Made by a program: the position numbers and the translations under genes | DNA from: Planctomycetota bacterium | Lineage (GTDB): Bacteria; Planctomycetota; GCA-002687715; DRQF01 | DNA length: 19,210 nt | Assembly (NCBI GenBank): GCA_024275615.1 | Contig: JAJRYU010000362.1 | Span: 1-19,210 of the forward strand | Direction: 5' to 3' | Notes under the pieces: model-generated | Database searches by the model: none | The model's input: the letters and a program-made list of their open reading frames with translations, nothing else | Told to the model about the DNA's origin: nothing | Part shown: positions 7,661-16,561 of the stretch, piece by piece | How the letters are laid out: every line of letters starts with the position of its first letter | Numbering within the stretch: the first letter of the stretch is position 1

Positions 7661-10609
7661 TCAGTCCTTGGACTCAGCTTTCTTTCCTGGCTTGTCGTGC
7701 TGAATCGTTGTTTCGTCACCCAGGGTGCCGCCAAAGGCCCCAACAACATCGCCATCGACACTGCGAATATTGAGATCCCGTTGGGGAAAGGGAATTTCAA
7801 TATCCTCCCGTCGAAAGGCCTCTTCGATGGCAAAACGCAAGTCACTGATGACACGCAAGCGATGGGTCGACATGGAAGTCCAATAGCGCACTTGAAAGTC
7901 TAAGCTGGAATCGCCGAAACCCATAAAAAACGCCTCCGGAGCTGGACGCTTTAGAGTTAATCCATGGCTCTTCACCGTTTCGGTCATGATCTCTCTGACT
8001 CGGCGAATATCGCAGCCATAGGCCACTCCCACTAAGAGGGAAGAACGTAATCGCGGATGACCCAAACTGTGATTCGTCAAGGTGCCACCAATCATAGTTT
8101 CATTGGGAATGACGATGCCTGTCCCTTCCCAAGTCATGACAGTCGTCGCACGCAAAGTGATTTTTTCCACCGCCCCGCCCTTTCCACCGACGTCAATCTT
8201 CTCCCCAACCTTCACGGGTCTCTCAATCAACAAGATCAGCCCCGAGACAAAATTCTTGACAATCGACTGGAGCCCAAACCCGATGCCAAAAGCTAAGGCC
8301 CCGGTAAAGACGGCAATATGTTCACCCCGAATCTTGATGATATTCAGCGTGATGACCGCACCGAAAGTCCACAGAGCATAGGTCACCAACATGCTTACGG
8401 TGTACCGCAGGCCCTTGTCGAGATCTGTCCGTGGCAAGATGACATAAGCCAAAGCTTGCCTGATTAGCCTGACGATTGATGTCGTCAGCATCATCGCGAA
8501 TATCGCCTTGACGATATCAGTAGCGGTCACAGTCCCCTCGCCGAAAAGGCCGGCTTCCATGGAACCCAGCTCAACTTCATCCCAGAAACGATAGATAAGA
8601 AAGAACACCGGCACTATGAACACCAAGCGGATCAAGGAACGGGTCAGTCGATCAAAAAAGAGGGCCCTTCCCGCCTCAACAAAATCTCGATCCTTTTCAA
8701 ATTCGTCTGAGTTGGGTTCTTTGCTGAGATTGCGGCCTTTGATGGCAGCACGCAAAAGAAGTCTGTAAGCCAAGAAACCAAGAAACAAGATCCCAAGCGT
8801 CTTGAGAAGGAGCGACTGAAAGAACTGTTCGGCTTCCCAGTAACGCAGACTCCCTAGAACGAAAAGAAAGAGAATTCCACCAACAACAAAAGGATAGAGA
8901 ATGAGAATCCAAGTCTTGACGGAAACCGCCACCACACCGCTTCCTCGGATAATGCTGCCCACAACAGCGGGACGAAAGACCGAAAACAGCAAGATCGCGT
9001 GACTGAGGGATTCATAAACCAACCACCACAATTCGATGACGCCGGGATTCTTGCCCGCGTAGCCACCAAGCTCGGCTAGGAGACCAACGGGCACAAAGAA
9101 AACTGCCAAGTTGAGAAGCCAACGGCCGGCCCGATGCAGGGTCCTGGCAAGATCTTCGTCCAGATTGAGAATTCGTTCGGCGTCATTTCCGGGAAGCATA
9201 AGGACGTCAAGAAGTACCCGGCCCAGACGATAGAGAAAGGGGACGCCAAAGACACAAGCCGCGAGTTTCACCTTGGCAGAGTCAAATCCAGCGATAAGTG
9301 GAGCGCCCACGAAAATGACCGCGACCATCATCGACACGTCGGTACGGCGAAGCACAATACCAAGCACAAGGGGTAGGTTCTTACCTTCGTGGGCTTGCGC
9401 ATCCAACCAGCCATAGGTCTTGGGGAGACGCATGTGCAAGCGCCAGAATCCGAATCCAACGATGAGAATAAAGGCCAATGCTATCCCGTTGCGGAGTCGA
9501 TGCTTCTTGGCGGTGAAGAACTCCAGTGAAGCAGAGGTGGCATTCTTGATCAAGCCGCCCAAGTCGCCAGCGGCATCCGACAGATCCTTGAACGCCGATT
9601 GAATGCTCTCAAGGGAGATCTTGCTCTCATCTCTCGTCCACAACAGTCGATCAGACAAGAAGCGGGCGTTTTGATCAGACAGGTCTCTCACTTCCGTCCA
9701 TCCCTTGCGCGCTCCACGCAGGGAATTCAAGAAATCATCGATGCTCTTCTTTTGCTCCGTTACGAACGTGGGTAGCTCAGTCTTAAGACGATCACGCCTG
9801 GCGGCGGAAACCCCAAATCTCGATTCATTCGATTCAGCGAACGCCATGTCAATCGCAACTTCGAGATCTTGTGGGCGGTAGTCAAAGACAGACTTTTTTT
9901 TCGCCACGCTGGGTTCGGTCACCCGGAGAAATGCCAGATTGTCCTTGGCGATTGCGTTACGCCGCCGCGCACCATCGCGGTAGGACCTCAGCTCTTTGGC
10001 CTGGTGCGGAAAGACCTCTTCTTCTGGGTTCTCGACTGCATTTTTGATGAGACCTTGAAGCGTCTCAACTTCAGCCTTGATCGCTGGCAAGGAGCCCTCT
10101 GCGTTCAATTTCGAATTCACTTCACTCTTGAAGCCAGCAAACTGCAGGGCGTCGCTCCTGAGCTTGGCTAGCTTCAACTCAAGTTCAAGGAATTTCCGTT
10201 CACCCTCACGTTGAAGCGGCAGCTCTGCTAGATCTCTTCTTATAGATTCAATACTGGAGCGTATCACCTTGCTGCCGCGTTTGGCGATATCGGCCAGCAA
10301 GGTGTTGATGCTCTTCATAGCCGCATCAACAACCCGGCGTCTTTCAACAAGAATGGCTTTCGTCAGTTCTTTCAAGGTGATTTCGGCGTCAAAAATCTCC
10401 TGCTTGCTAAACTCAACGTCAACGTTGTAGCGGCGCTCAGCTAGTTCAAGCTCGAGTTCGGCCAAGTTCTGTCTCGCCGTGAGAAGAGCGACTTTGTCAG
10501 GATCGTCAGTTTGTGCCTTCAAGACCGCGTCCCTTGCCGCAGCAACCGCCTCGAGAGGTATTTTCTTGACTTCTCCGAGGTTCTGGTTTTTGACCAACCT
10601 AGCAGCCAA
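7661..10609 (-). CDS. MscS/MscK-family mechanosensitive channel, main part (downstream of an in-frame TAA)
   Basis: About 982 codons follow the TAA at 10612-10610 in the same frame. Residues 1 to about 365 are charged and helical, a coiled-coil periplasmic domain. From about 372 there are many membrane helices (about ten). The MscS pore helix and beta domain follow (FTGALAFGIGFGLQSIVKNF, then LILLIERPVKVGEKIDVGG, about 768-810), then the cytoplasmic vestibule to about 950. The Gly/Ala-rich pore helix and PVKVGE segment are diagnostic. These channels open on hypo-osmotic shock and release solutes. On its own this part would begin at TTG without a good ribosome site or signal peptide, and the first internal Met codon is 98 codons in. 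It is therefore best read as one gene with the preceding fragment: about 1,150 residues in all, close to MscK/KefA. It may be a disrupted gene. Confidence 0.9.
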   Translation of the reverse strand: MAARLVKNQNLGEVKKIPLEAVAAARDAVLKAQTDDPDKVALLTARQNLAELELELAERRYNVDVEFSKQEIFDAEITLKELTKAILVERRRVVDAAMKSINTLLADIAKRGSKVIRSSIESIRRDLAELPLQREGERKFLELELKLAKLRSDALQFAGFKSEVNSKLNAEGSLPAIKAEVETLQGLIKNAVENPEEEVFPHQAKELRSYRDGARRRNAIAKDNLAFLRVTEPSVAKKKSVFDYRPQDLEVAIDMAFAESNESRFGVSAARRDRLKTELPTFVTEQKKSIDDFLNSLRGARKGWTEVRDLSDQNARFLSDRLLWTRDESKISLESIQSAFKDLSDAAGDLGGLIKNATSASLEFFTAKKHRLRNGIALAFILIVGFGFWRLHMRLPKTYGWLDAQAHEGKNLPLVLGIVLRRTDVSMMVAVIFVGAPLIAGFDSAKVKLAACVFGVPFLYRLGRVLLDVLMLPGNDAERILNLDEDLARTLHRAGRWLLNLAVFFVPVGLLAELGGYAGKNPGVIELWWLVYESLSHAILLFSVFRPAVVGSIIRGSGVVAVSVKTWILILYPFVVGGILFLFVLGSLRYWEAEQFFQSLLLKTLGILFLGFLAYRLLLRAAIKGRNLSKEPNSDEFEKDRDFVEAGRALFFDRLTRSLIRLVFIVPVFFLIYRFWDEVELGSMEAGLFGEGTVTATDIVKAIFAMMLTTSIVRLIRQALAYVILPRTDLDKGLRYTVSMLVTYALWTFGAVITLNIIKIRGEHIAVFTGALAFGIGFGLQSIVKNFVSGLILLIERPVKVGEKIDVGGKGGAVEKITLRATTVMTWEGTGIVIPNETMIGGTLTNHSLGHPRLRSSLLVGVAYGCDIRRVREIMTETVKSHGLTLKRPAPEAFFMGFGDSSLDFQVRYWTSMSTHRLRVISDLRFAIEEAFRREDIEIPFPQRDLNIRSVDGDVVGAFGGTLGDETTIQHDKPGKKAESKD

Positions 10610-11113
10610 TTATGCTTTCTTGTTCTTTGCTGCCTCAAGGTCGCTGTTGGCCTGGGGTGTTTTTCCGGTTATTTCGTCTGACTCTAAGAGGATTTTCTTT
10701 TTCTCATCCTCCAGTGCAGACGCGTCGATTCTCTTGGCCGCATAATCTTGAGAGTAGTCTCGGGCTTTTTCATTCCTCTTGGCCGTTAGTTCATTCTTGG
10801 CGTTCTTGATGTCCTTTTCCAGGCTTTCCTTCTTGCCCAAAACACTCGCTTTTTGGAGCCACTGTTCGTCTATCTTGCTCAGCACTTCCACCTGAGCTTT
10901 CAGGACGGACAAGATTTCTTTGTCACCGCCTTCCTTCTCCCAGCTGTTGATCTTCTTTTGAATTTTCGCCTTCAGGGCAGCGACGTCCTCCCTAGTGGTA
11001 GGAACAGCCCATTGTTGCACAGTCTTTTCGACATTGTCGTCACCAACCTGCGCCTTAGAGACATCAAGAGGCACGAGCAAGAAGACCAGTAGAATGAGGC
11101 ATCGATTCAACAC
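10610..11113 (-). CDS. N-terminal fragment of the MscK-type channel: signal peptide plus coiled coil, ending at in-frame TAA
   Basis: The best start is GTG at 11113, 6 bases after GGGAG. It gives a textbook signal peptide (MLNRCLILLVFLLVPLDVSKA, cut before Gln, initiator read as Met). The following 145 residues are Lys/Glu/Ala-rich coiled coil, beginning with VPTTREDVAALKAKIQKKI, reminiscent of the N-terminus of MscK. The frame stops at TAA 10612-10610, and the channel frame continues at the next base with no shift. As a free protein it would be a 167-residue secreted coiled coil of no obvious use. As part of the channel it supplies the missing export signal. A single C-to-T change (CAA to TAA) or A-to-T change (AAA to TAA) would explain the break; base error, recoding or re-initiation are alternatives. 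It lies 81 bases after the spermidine-synthase-like gene. Confidence 0.72.
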   Translation of the reverse strand: MLNRCLILLVFLLVPLDVSKAQVGDDNVEKTVQQWAVPTTREDVAALKAKIQKKINSWEKEGGDKEILSVLKAQVEVLSKIDEQWLQKASVLGKKESLEKDIKNAKNELTAKRNEKARDYSQDYAAKRIDASALEDEKKKILLESDEITGKTPQANSDLEAAKNKKA

Positions 11114-11194
11114 ACTTTTCTCCCGAAAACCACGGCACACGCGCCAAAGACCCAAGCTTCCTCGCATGATACGCCGATGGACCTTGAGAACCAA

Positions 11195-13630
11195 TTAGAG
11201 CCGAGTCTGGCTCAATCGCATGAAGGCAATGATGGCGACGAGGGCCACTCCATAGCTCCCCATGGCCAAAGTGAAGGAAAAACCAAATCCCGATTCCATA
11301 GCAACCGGGATGGCAATAAGAGATGCACAAACAGAGGCAAAACTATTGCTACCCCAAGCCCAACCTGAAAGTGATGGGCAATGGCTTTCCAAGGACTCCA
11401 AGAAAGACGGAAAAGGCATGCCAAGAAGCAGTCCCAAAGGCGCCAACCAAAAAAGTAGTTGCCAAGCTCTATTGCTCAATGACAATGACAAACGTGACTC
11501 AAACCACTCTTGGGAGTGGCTGCGGAACACCCAGACCCAAACGAGGATTCCCAAAATCGCCAAAGTGACGAGCAGCATACGAGACCAAGGCCATTTGGCC
11601 GAGACGAGACTTCCCAAGCCGCTAAAGACAAGCAGAGCAAAAAGAACAATCACAATGGCGTGATTAGGATGCCCGAGAAATAAGGTGCACCTTTGCATGA
11701 GTACAACTTCAAGAAACATGAAGCCTGTCCCTAAAGCAACAAAACCGATTCCCACACAGAGAATTTCCTTCTTGGGAGCCCCGCCAAATCCGATTTTGAT
11801 TAGCGGCAAAAGAATGAGAAGAAGAGCGACCAGAGAAACTTGAACCGCAATCCGCAGGTAATCTGGCAGGTCCCAGTGATGTTTGTTGAAACTCTTGGAA
11901 GTAAACACATCATTCCACCCCAAGCCTTCCCGTTTTTGAAACTGGAAGAAAAATGGGCGATCGTCGGTGACGGGTTCGAGATGCCACTCGTCACCTTCGA
12001 GCTTTTTTCGCATCGCTTCCAAGTCAATAGGAAGCTTCGGCTGAAAGGTCACTTCCAAGGGTGAATCGAATCGAAACCCCACAGCGTTGTAAGCTGGAAT
12101 CCAACAGTCTTTGGCCAGCTTCTTTCCTTCTTGACAAAGGACATAGAGTCGTTTGATCTCTTCATCGGACAATTCGTCCTTTGTCATCAAAACCGTGCTC
12201 CAAAACTCGCTGTTTCCCTGGGCCACGACTGCCAGGTGGTTGCGAGGATTGGTGAAACCAGCGTCTTTCAGGGCTGCGTAGGCGGTATTGAAGACACGAG
12301 CGCTCTCGATCCCGAATCTTGTCACCGCCAAGACTCCCCCTGGTTTGAGCGCTGCTAAGTAATCCCCGAAGGCCTCTTTCGTGTAGAGATAGCCTTCGGA
12401 GAGTATGGAGGCACCTGCTGGATTCGCGGCATATGTATCTGCGCCTGTCATTTGAATGACGTCATAGGTTGCCGGGTGCCGCCGCACAAAACCGCGGCCA
12501 TCCGCGTGAATGAGCTTGAGCCGCTTGGACCGCAGATCCTCCTCCAGACCCAAGAACTTCGCTTGGTCTTCTTCGACCATGGTGACAGTGGCACCGTTGA
12601 TTTCGACCGCCGAGACAGATTTTGCCCCGGCAGCCAAGGTTGCAATGAGATCAGGAGCACCACCTATGCCAATGACAAGAACGTCACCTCCTTGGGCGAA
12701 ACGTGTTGCCAACCCGTAGAGGGTGCCTTTAGTCAGACTTTCGCGCAGCTTAGGATGCTCGGCAAGAGAGAGGAGAACACTTCCAGCACCAGCGTCCTGG
12801 GAATAGAATCGTAAGGGTGCTTCACGATTCATAAAACCATACTCACCTGGCAGTGAATGGACCTCGATTCTTCCCACCGGGTCCCAAGCTGAAAACTCAA
12901 GACGCATGTCGTTGGCACTTAGTCCGTCGTTTTCCATATGTCGGACAAGATCCGCGAGCTGGTCGGCTTGGTCGGGCTGAAACGCGAGAAGCTCGTCCGC
13001 CATAGGAATGATCGACAAAAAGGAAATCCCCAAGACAATCATGACGCCGCGCCCAAGTCTTGGACCACCGAAAGAAGCCGCCAAGAAGACAAGACCTGCG
13101 AGGAGGAAAATACCCCCTGCGGCACCCACGGAAGTTAGGACTGGATAAGCGACCAAACACCCCAAACCGGATCCAGCGAGATTCCAAGCATAACGCACGC
13201 CGACGCCACGACTTTGACACAAAAGGGCAAGAGCAATACCCAAACCTGCGAAGCCAAAAGGCAAAGCAAGAAGGAGAAGCCTTGCGGCCAAAGGCGAAAA
13301 AATAGTCAGCCCAGAATCGGGACTCGCGGACGATGAGAACCGCGCAAAGACGAACATTGTGCCCACAAGAGTGAGAGCAAATCCCGAGGAACACAATTGG
13401 AGGCTTGCTCCAATGTCTCTTCTCTTCAAAGATGGAAAAATGGTCAATACGGTTCCGCTGAGTCCGAATCCCAGCATCGCCAAACTAACGGCCATGTAGA
13501 CGAAGCCATGATTCATAGTGAAAGAGAAGATCCTCACCATCAGAATCTGGCCGGCGAGGGCCGCTATCGAAAGCCCGAGCAGCCCGGGGATACAAGGAGA
13601 TGACCAACGTTCATCGTCTTGTACGTTCAT
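11195..13630 (-). CDS. Polytopic membrane protein with central spermidine-synthase-like (SAM-dependent methyltransferase fold) domain
   Basis: The 811-residue protein has three parts. An N-terminal membrane domain (about 13-210) contains six or seven hydrophobic helices. A soluble Rossmann domain (about 245-500) contains VLVIGIGGAPDL (about 318-328), the acidic end of strand two AVEIN (341-345), and HADGRGF (375-381). A second membrane domain (about 600-805) completes it. The soluble core resembles polyamine aminopropyltransferases and their methyltransferase relatives. The usual Asp-rich catalytic loop is not clearly kept (MTGADTYAANPAGAS), so spermidine synthesis should not be assumed. Similar fusions are frequent in planctomycetes and acidobacteria, with unknown function. 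The ATG at 13630 overlaps the lipoprotein stop as ATGA, which favours coupled translation and a functional link with that lipoprotein. Confidence 0.85.
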   Translation of the reverse strand: MNVQDDERWSSPCIPGLLGLSIAALAGQILMVRIFSFTMNHGFVYMAVSLAMLGFGLSGTVLTIFPSLKRRDIGASLQLCSSGFALTLVGTMFVFARFSSSASPDSGLTIFSPLAARLLLLALPFGFAGLGIALALLCQSRGVGVRYAWNLAGSGLGCLVAYPVLTSVGAAGGIFLLAGLVFLAASFGGPRLGRGVMIVLGISFLSIIPMADELLAFQPDQADQLADLVRHMENDGLSANDMRLEFSAWDPVGRIEVHSLPGEYGFMNREAPLRFYSQDAGAGSVLLSLAEHPKLRESLTKGTLYGLATRFAQGGDVLVIGIGGAPDLIATLAAGAKSVSAVEINGATVTMVEEDQAKFLGLEEDLRSKRLKLIHADGRGFVRRHPATYDVIQMTGADTYAANPAGASILSEGYLYTKEAFGDYLAALKPGGVLAVTRFGIESARVFNTAYAALKDAGFTNPRNHLAVVAQGNSEFWSTVLMTKDELSDEEIKRLYVLCQEGKKLAKDCWIPAYNAVGFRFDSPLEVTFQPKLPIDLEAMRKKLEGDEWHLEPVTDDRPFFFQFQKREGLGWNDVFTSKSFNKHHWDLPDYLRIAVQVSLVALLLILLPLIKIGFGGAPKKEILCVGIGFVALGTGFMFLEVVLMQRCTLFLGHPNHAIVIVLFALLVFSGLGSLVSAKWPWSRMLLVTLAILGILVWVWVFRSHSQEWFESRLSLSLSNRAWQLLFWLAPLGLLLGMPFPSFLESLESHCPSLSGWAWGSNSFASVCASLIAIPVAMESGFGFSFTLAMGSYGVALVAIIAFMRLSQTRL

Positions 13631-13992
13631 GGGTGAATCTCTGACAAGAATCTACGACTCCACCTGTTGAGAGAATCGCGCCTCTCATGGTGGTTTCTCA
13701 AACGCTCACCTCGAAAGACGACGCGGGAAATACCCTTCCCCATCTCTTCGACACTGACCGAGATTTCATGGCCCCCTGCTTCGAATTGGTATTCATCCCT
13801 ATCCGGACCAATCCTGCGTATTCCCAGAGCTCGACGGCGCAGGGCTGTGCGGATGACAGCCTTGTCCACCTTCACATCAGCGAACACTGTGACGGCATCT
13901 CGGACCTGCAAACGCCCAAGCGGAGCAGGTGCAGGAAGAGGTCCTGCGCACCCCACCAATACTATTCCCAAAACAAATACGGCCAATTTCAC
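13627..13992 (-). CDS. Small putative lipoprotein
   Basis: The chosen GTG at 13992 follows AGAGGA at 7 bases and opens a lipoprotein signal (MKLAVFVLGIVLVGCAG) with lipobox LVGC; Cys would become the lipidated first residue. A second GTG at 13995 is equally in frame. The open frame extends upstream to 14181, but that part is arginine-rich, has no signal logic and overlaps hrpB, so it was excluded. The mature part of about 105 residues has a Pro/Ala linker, then a compact alpha/beta-looking segment (VFADVKVDKAVIRTALRRRA ... YQFEAGGHEISVSVEE). I do not recognise the family. The stop overlaps the start of the next gene as ATGA. Confidence 0.72.
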   Translation of the reverse strand: MKLAVFVLGIVLVGCAGPLPAPAPLGRLQVRDAVTVFADVKVDKAVIRTALRRRALGIRRIGPDRDEYQFEAGGHEISVSVEEMGKGISRVVFRGERLRNHHERRDSLNRWSRRFLSEIHP

Positions 13993-14077
13993 CACACCAT
14001 CCTCTTCGTTTCTTGAGCTGACGCAGGATACCACACGACCAGGGCAGCGCCATCTTCCGAAACCGTGATGGCCACCG

Positions 14078-16561
14078 TCAGATTCCTGGCGGGTTTTCCG
14101 GCCAATCATGCTTCGGGTAGCGGCCCCGCAGATCCTTCCTAACTTGGCCATAGGTCTCACGCCAAAAATTGGCCAGATCACTTGTCAATTGGACAGCGCG
14201 GCGATTGGGTGCCAAAAGTTCGACGCGCGCCGCCACGCGCCCCATCGCTAGCGTTGGGGTCTCCACTTGACCAAAAAAGTGCTGCACTTTCGCTGAGATT
14301 TTTGGCGGGCTTCCCGGCTCATAAGTTACTGTCAATCGGCGGCCATTGGTAAGCACAATCTCCTCGGGAGCTTCCTTATTCAACTTCGCCATCATTTGAT
14401 AGCCAATCTCGGCTTCCACGAGTTGGCGCAGACCTTGACCTCTTAGCTCTTCGAAACGGAAGTGCCCCGGACACAAACTGGCGATCAGCGTCACAAGATC
14501 TTGTTTGGAGAAATCAGGCAGTGAAAGCTCCGGACAATTCTCCCGCAAGAATGCACAACGCCGCAAGAGCGACTCAGTCTTGGCATCCACCACGATCCCC
14601 AAGGCCAAACCACTGTGATCATAGGTAGCCCGAGCCAATATTTCCCCTGCTAGAGCGCCGTCATTCAGATTGATCTTCTTCTGGCTTAAAACGAGATCAA
14701 AGAAACGGCGCGTCCTGTAGCAAACAACGCGACCTTTCTCCGGATCGAATTCACCATGATCATTCGTTCTCACTTGTGATGGAAAATCTTCAGCCAACCA
14801 GGATTCTTCAATGACGCTGGCCCAAGTGACCGGCGAGTCTGACCCTTGGCCGCGACGCCCGGCCGAGAGCCGCAAGGCGCAGAAGAACTCTCCTTCATCA
14901 ACGACGCTTTCATCAAAGAGCAGCAACCCACGTCCACCGACCATGAGGGCGCGGCGACGATCACTCTGGCGTCGACGGGCAACTCGGTCAGGAAAGGCCG
15001 CCAACACAGCTCGGGCTAACGCTTCTTCCTGTTTCGCCGCCACCATTTCGACAACTTCCTGAGATGAACTCTCTAACCGTCTCGCCACTGTCAGAATTCT
15101 CTTTCTTAGTTGGCGATTCACCTGTTGATCAGGCCTTTCGACTAAGTCGAGGCGTACTTGCAGGTCGGAACGCCCTGAAATCTGTTTTCCCAGATTCCGA
15201 CGAGCCTCCATGTTGAGAACATCTCTCTCGCCCAGAATTGCACACGCCAAGGCACCACTCTTACCCGCCCCCAGCCGCTGTGATTCTCGTAACAGGACGC
15301 CCAATCGAGGATGTAGAGGAACACGGGACAAGCTGCGACCCAGGGAAGTAAGCACTTGACCATGAGGCCCACTCATGACCGCTCTCAACAAAAAAAGTGT
15401 GTGGAGTGCGCGATCCATGGCGACCTCACCCGGAGTCTCGAACCAATCGAAACTCGCCACCGAGCGAGCTCCCCAAGACAACACCTGCAAGAGTGCCGAA
15501 GCAAGATCGAGTCGCTTGATTTCTGGTGTATTCTGTTCAGCCATGGCCCGTTCTTCTCCGGGAGTCCACAATCTTCTTGCGAATCCGGCTCCCTCTCGCC
15601 CGGCACGCCCGCTCCTTTGGCGCGCCGATGCCAAACTAATGCGTTTCTCCTCCAGACGATCCAAACCCAAATTTGTATCGTTGCTCAATATTTTCGCCAA
15701 TCCGCTATCGATGACGATGCGAACGCCGGGAACGGTAACAGAGGTCTCAGCAATGTTGGTCGACAAGATGACTTTACGCTTCTTCGATGGTGCCAAGGCA
15801 AGATCTTGGACCTTGGATGACAAATCTCCGTGAAGCTCAAGGACATTAAACACGCCGAGATCTAGACGACTTGAGAGTCGGTTTTTTGTTCGGTGCATAG
15901 CCGCAATGCCCGGCAAGAAAGCAAGGACGTCTCCTTCATGGGCACTTGTGCACTCGGCGATGGCCGAGCTCATTTTTTCCGGCAAAGCTCGCTCATCAGG
16001 GAAGCGGTCGTGTTTGATTTCAATGGGAAAAAGAGGCGCATCCACAATCATGGAAGTAGCGCCCAAATAGGAGACGAGCGGTTCAACTTCCAGAGTTGCT
16101 GACATAACGATGAGCTTCAAGTCTGGCCGCGCATCGCTCATAATTTCTTTGAGAAATGCCAATGCGAGATCCACATCAACGCTGCGTTCGTGAAATTCGT
16201 CCAGGACGACGCAAGATGTTCCTTGTAAGAAAGGATCTGATTGAATGGTTCTGGTCAGAAGACCCTCCGTCATGACAACAATACGGGAGTCTCTCGATAC
16301 TCTACTTTCAAACCGCGTCTTGAAACCGACACGGCTACCAAGAGAAGAGCCGTCTTCGAAAGCCATACGCGCAGCCGCCGACCGCGCGGCTATTCGACGG
16401 GGTTGAGACACAAGAATCCTGCCAGGCCCGAAAGCGCGCATGAGAGCAGGCGGAATTCTCGTGGTCTTGCCCGTTCCAGGAGGCGCAGAGATGACCACGG
16501 CGGAGTGAGTTTTGAGCCGATGAGTCAATCGGGGCAATATACCATCTACAGGAAGTTTCAC
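14078..16561 (-). CDS. hrpB: ATP-dependent RNA helicase-like protein HrpB
   Basis: This is a DExH-box helicase of 827 residues, the normal length for HrpB. Motifs in order: Walker A SAPPGTGKTT (about 25-34), DEFHER (121-126, motif II), SAT (154-156), STNIAETSVT (about 267-276), and QRSGRAGR (315-322, motif VI). The C-terminus ends in the characteristic HrpB tail DLRGRYPKHDWPENPP. HrpB is a cytosolic DEAH/RHA-type helicase whose physiological substrate is poorly defined; a role in mRNA processing is often assumed by analogy with HrpA. The open frame reaches 16657, but the GTG at 16561 was chosen because it overlaps the upstream stop as GTGA and puts Walker A where the family has it. The ribosome site is weak, consistent with coupling to the upstream gene. 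It lies within a run of envelope genes, which is an unexpected setting. Confidence 0.95.
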   Translation of the reverse strand: MKLPVDGILPRLTHRLKTHSAVVISAPPGTGKTTRIPPALMRAFGPGRILVSQPRRIAARSAAARMAFEDGSSLGSRVGFKTRFESRVSRDSRIVVMTEGLLTRTIQSDPFLQGTSCVVLDEFHERSVDVDLALAFLKEIMSDARPDLKLIVMSATLEVEPLVSYLGATSMIVDAPLFPIEIKHDRFPDERALPEKMSSAIAECTSAHEGDVLAFLPGIAAMHRTKNRLSSRLDLGVFNVLELHGDLSSKVQDLALAPSKKRKVILSTNIAETSVTVPGVRIVIDSGLAKILSNDTNLGLDRLEEKRISLASARQRSGRAGREGAGFARRLWTPGEERAMAEQNTPEIKRLDLASALLQVLSWGARSVASFDWFETPGEVAMDRALHTLFLLRAVMSGPHGQVLTSLGRSLSRVPLHPRLGVLLRESQRLGAGKSGALACAILGERDVLNMEARRNLGKQISGRSDLQVRLDLVERPDQQVNRQLRKRILTVARRLESSSQEVVEMVAAKQEEALARAVLAAFPDRVARRRQSDRRRALMVGGRGLLLFDESVVDEGEFFCALRLSAGRRGQGSDSPVTWASVIEESWLAEDFPSQVRTNDHGEFDPEKGRVVCYRTRRFFDLVLSQKKINLNDGALAGEILARATYDHSGLALGIVVDAKTESLLRRCAFLRENCPELSLPDFSKQDLVTLIASLCPGHFRFEELRGQGLRQLVEAEIGYQMMAKLNKEAPEEIVLTNGRRLTVTYEPGSPPKISAKVQHFFGQVETPTLAMGRVAARVELLAPNRRAVQLTSDLANFWRETYGQVRKDLRGRYPKHDWPENPPGI

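Noticed and set aside
14018..14081. CTGACG/CGTCAG pair flanking the hrpB-lipoprotein gap
   Set aside because: A 6-bp repeat separated by 52 bases, partly inside hrpB, is not distinguishable from chance.
13993..14181. 63-codon upstream extension of the lipoprotein frame
   Set aside because: It overlaps hrpB and would bury the lipoprotein signal inside the protein. The GTG at 13992 has a ribosome site and exposes the lipobox at the correct distance.
14811..16102. Several 70-150-codon plus-strand frames inside hrpB
   Set aside because: They are antisense shadows of a well-conserved helicase frame, Ser/Arg-rich and without domains.
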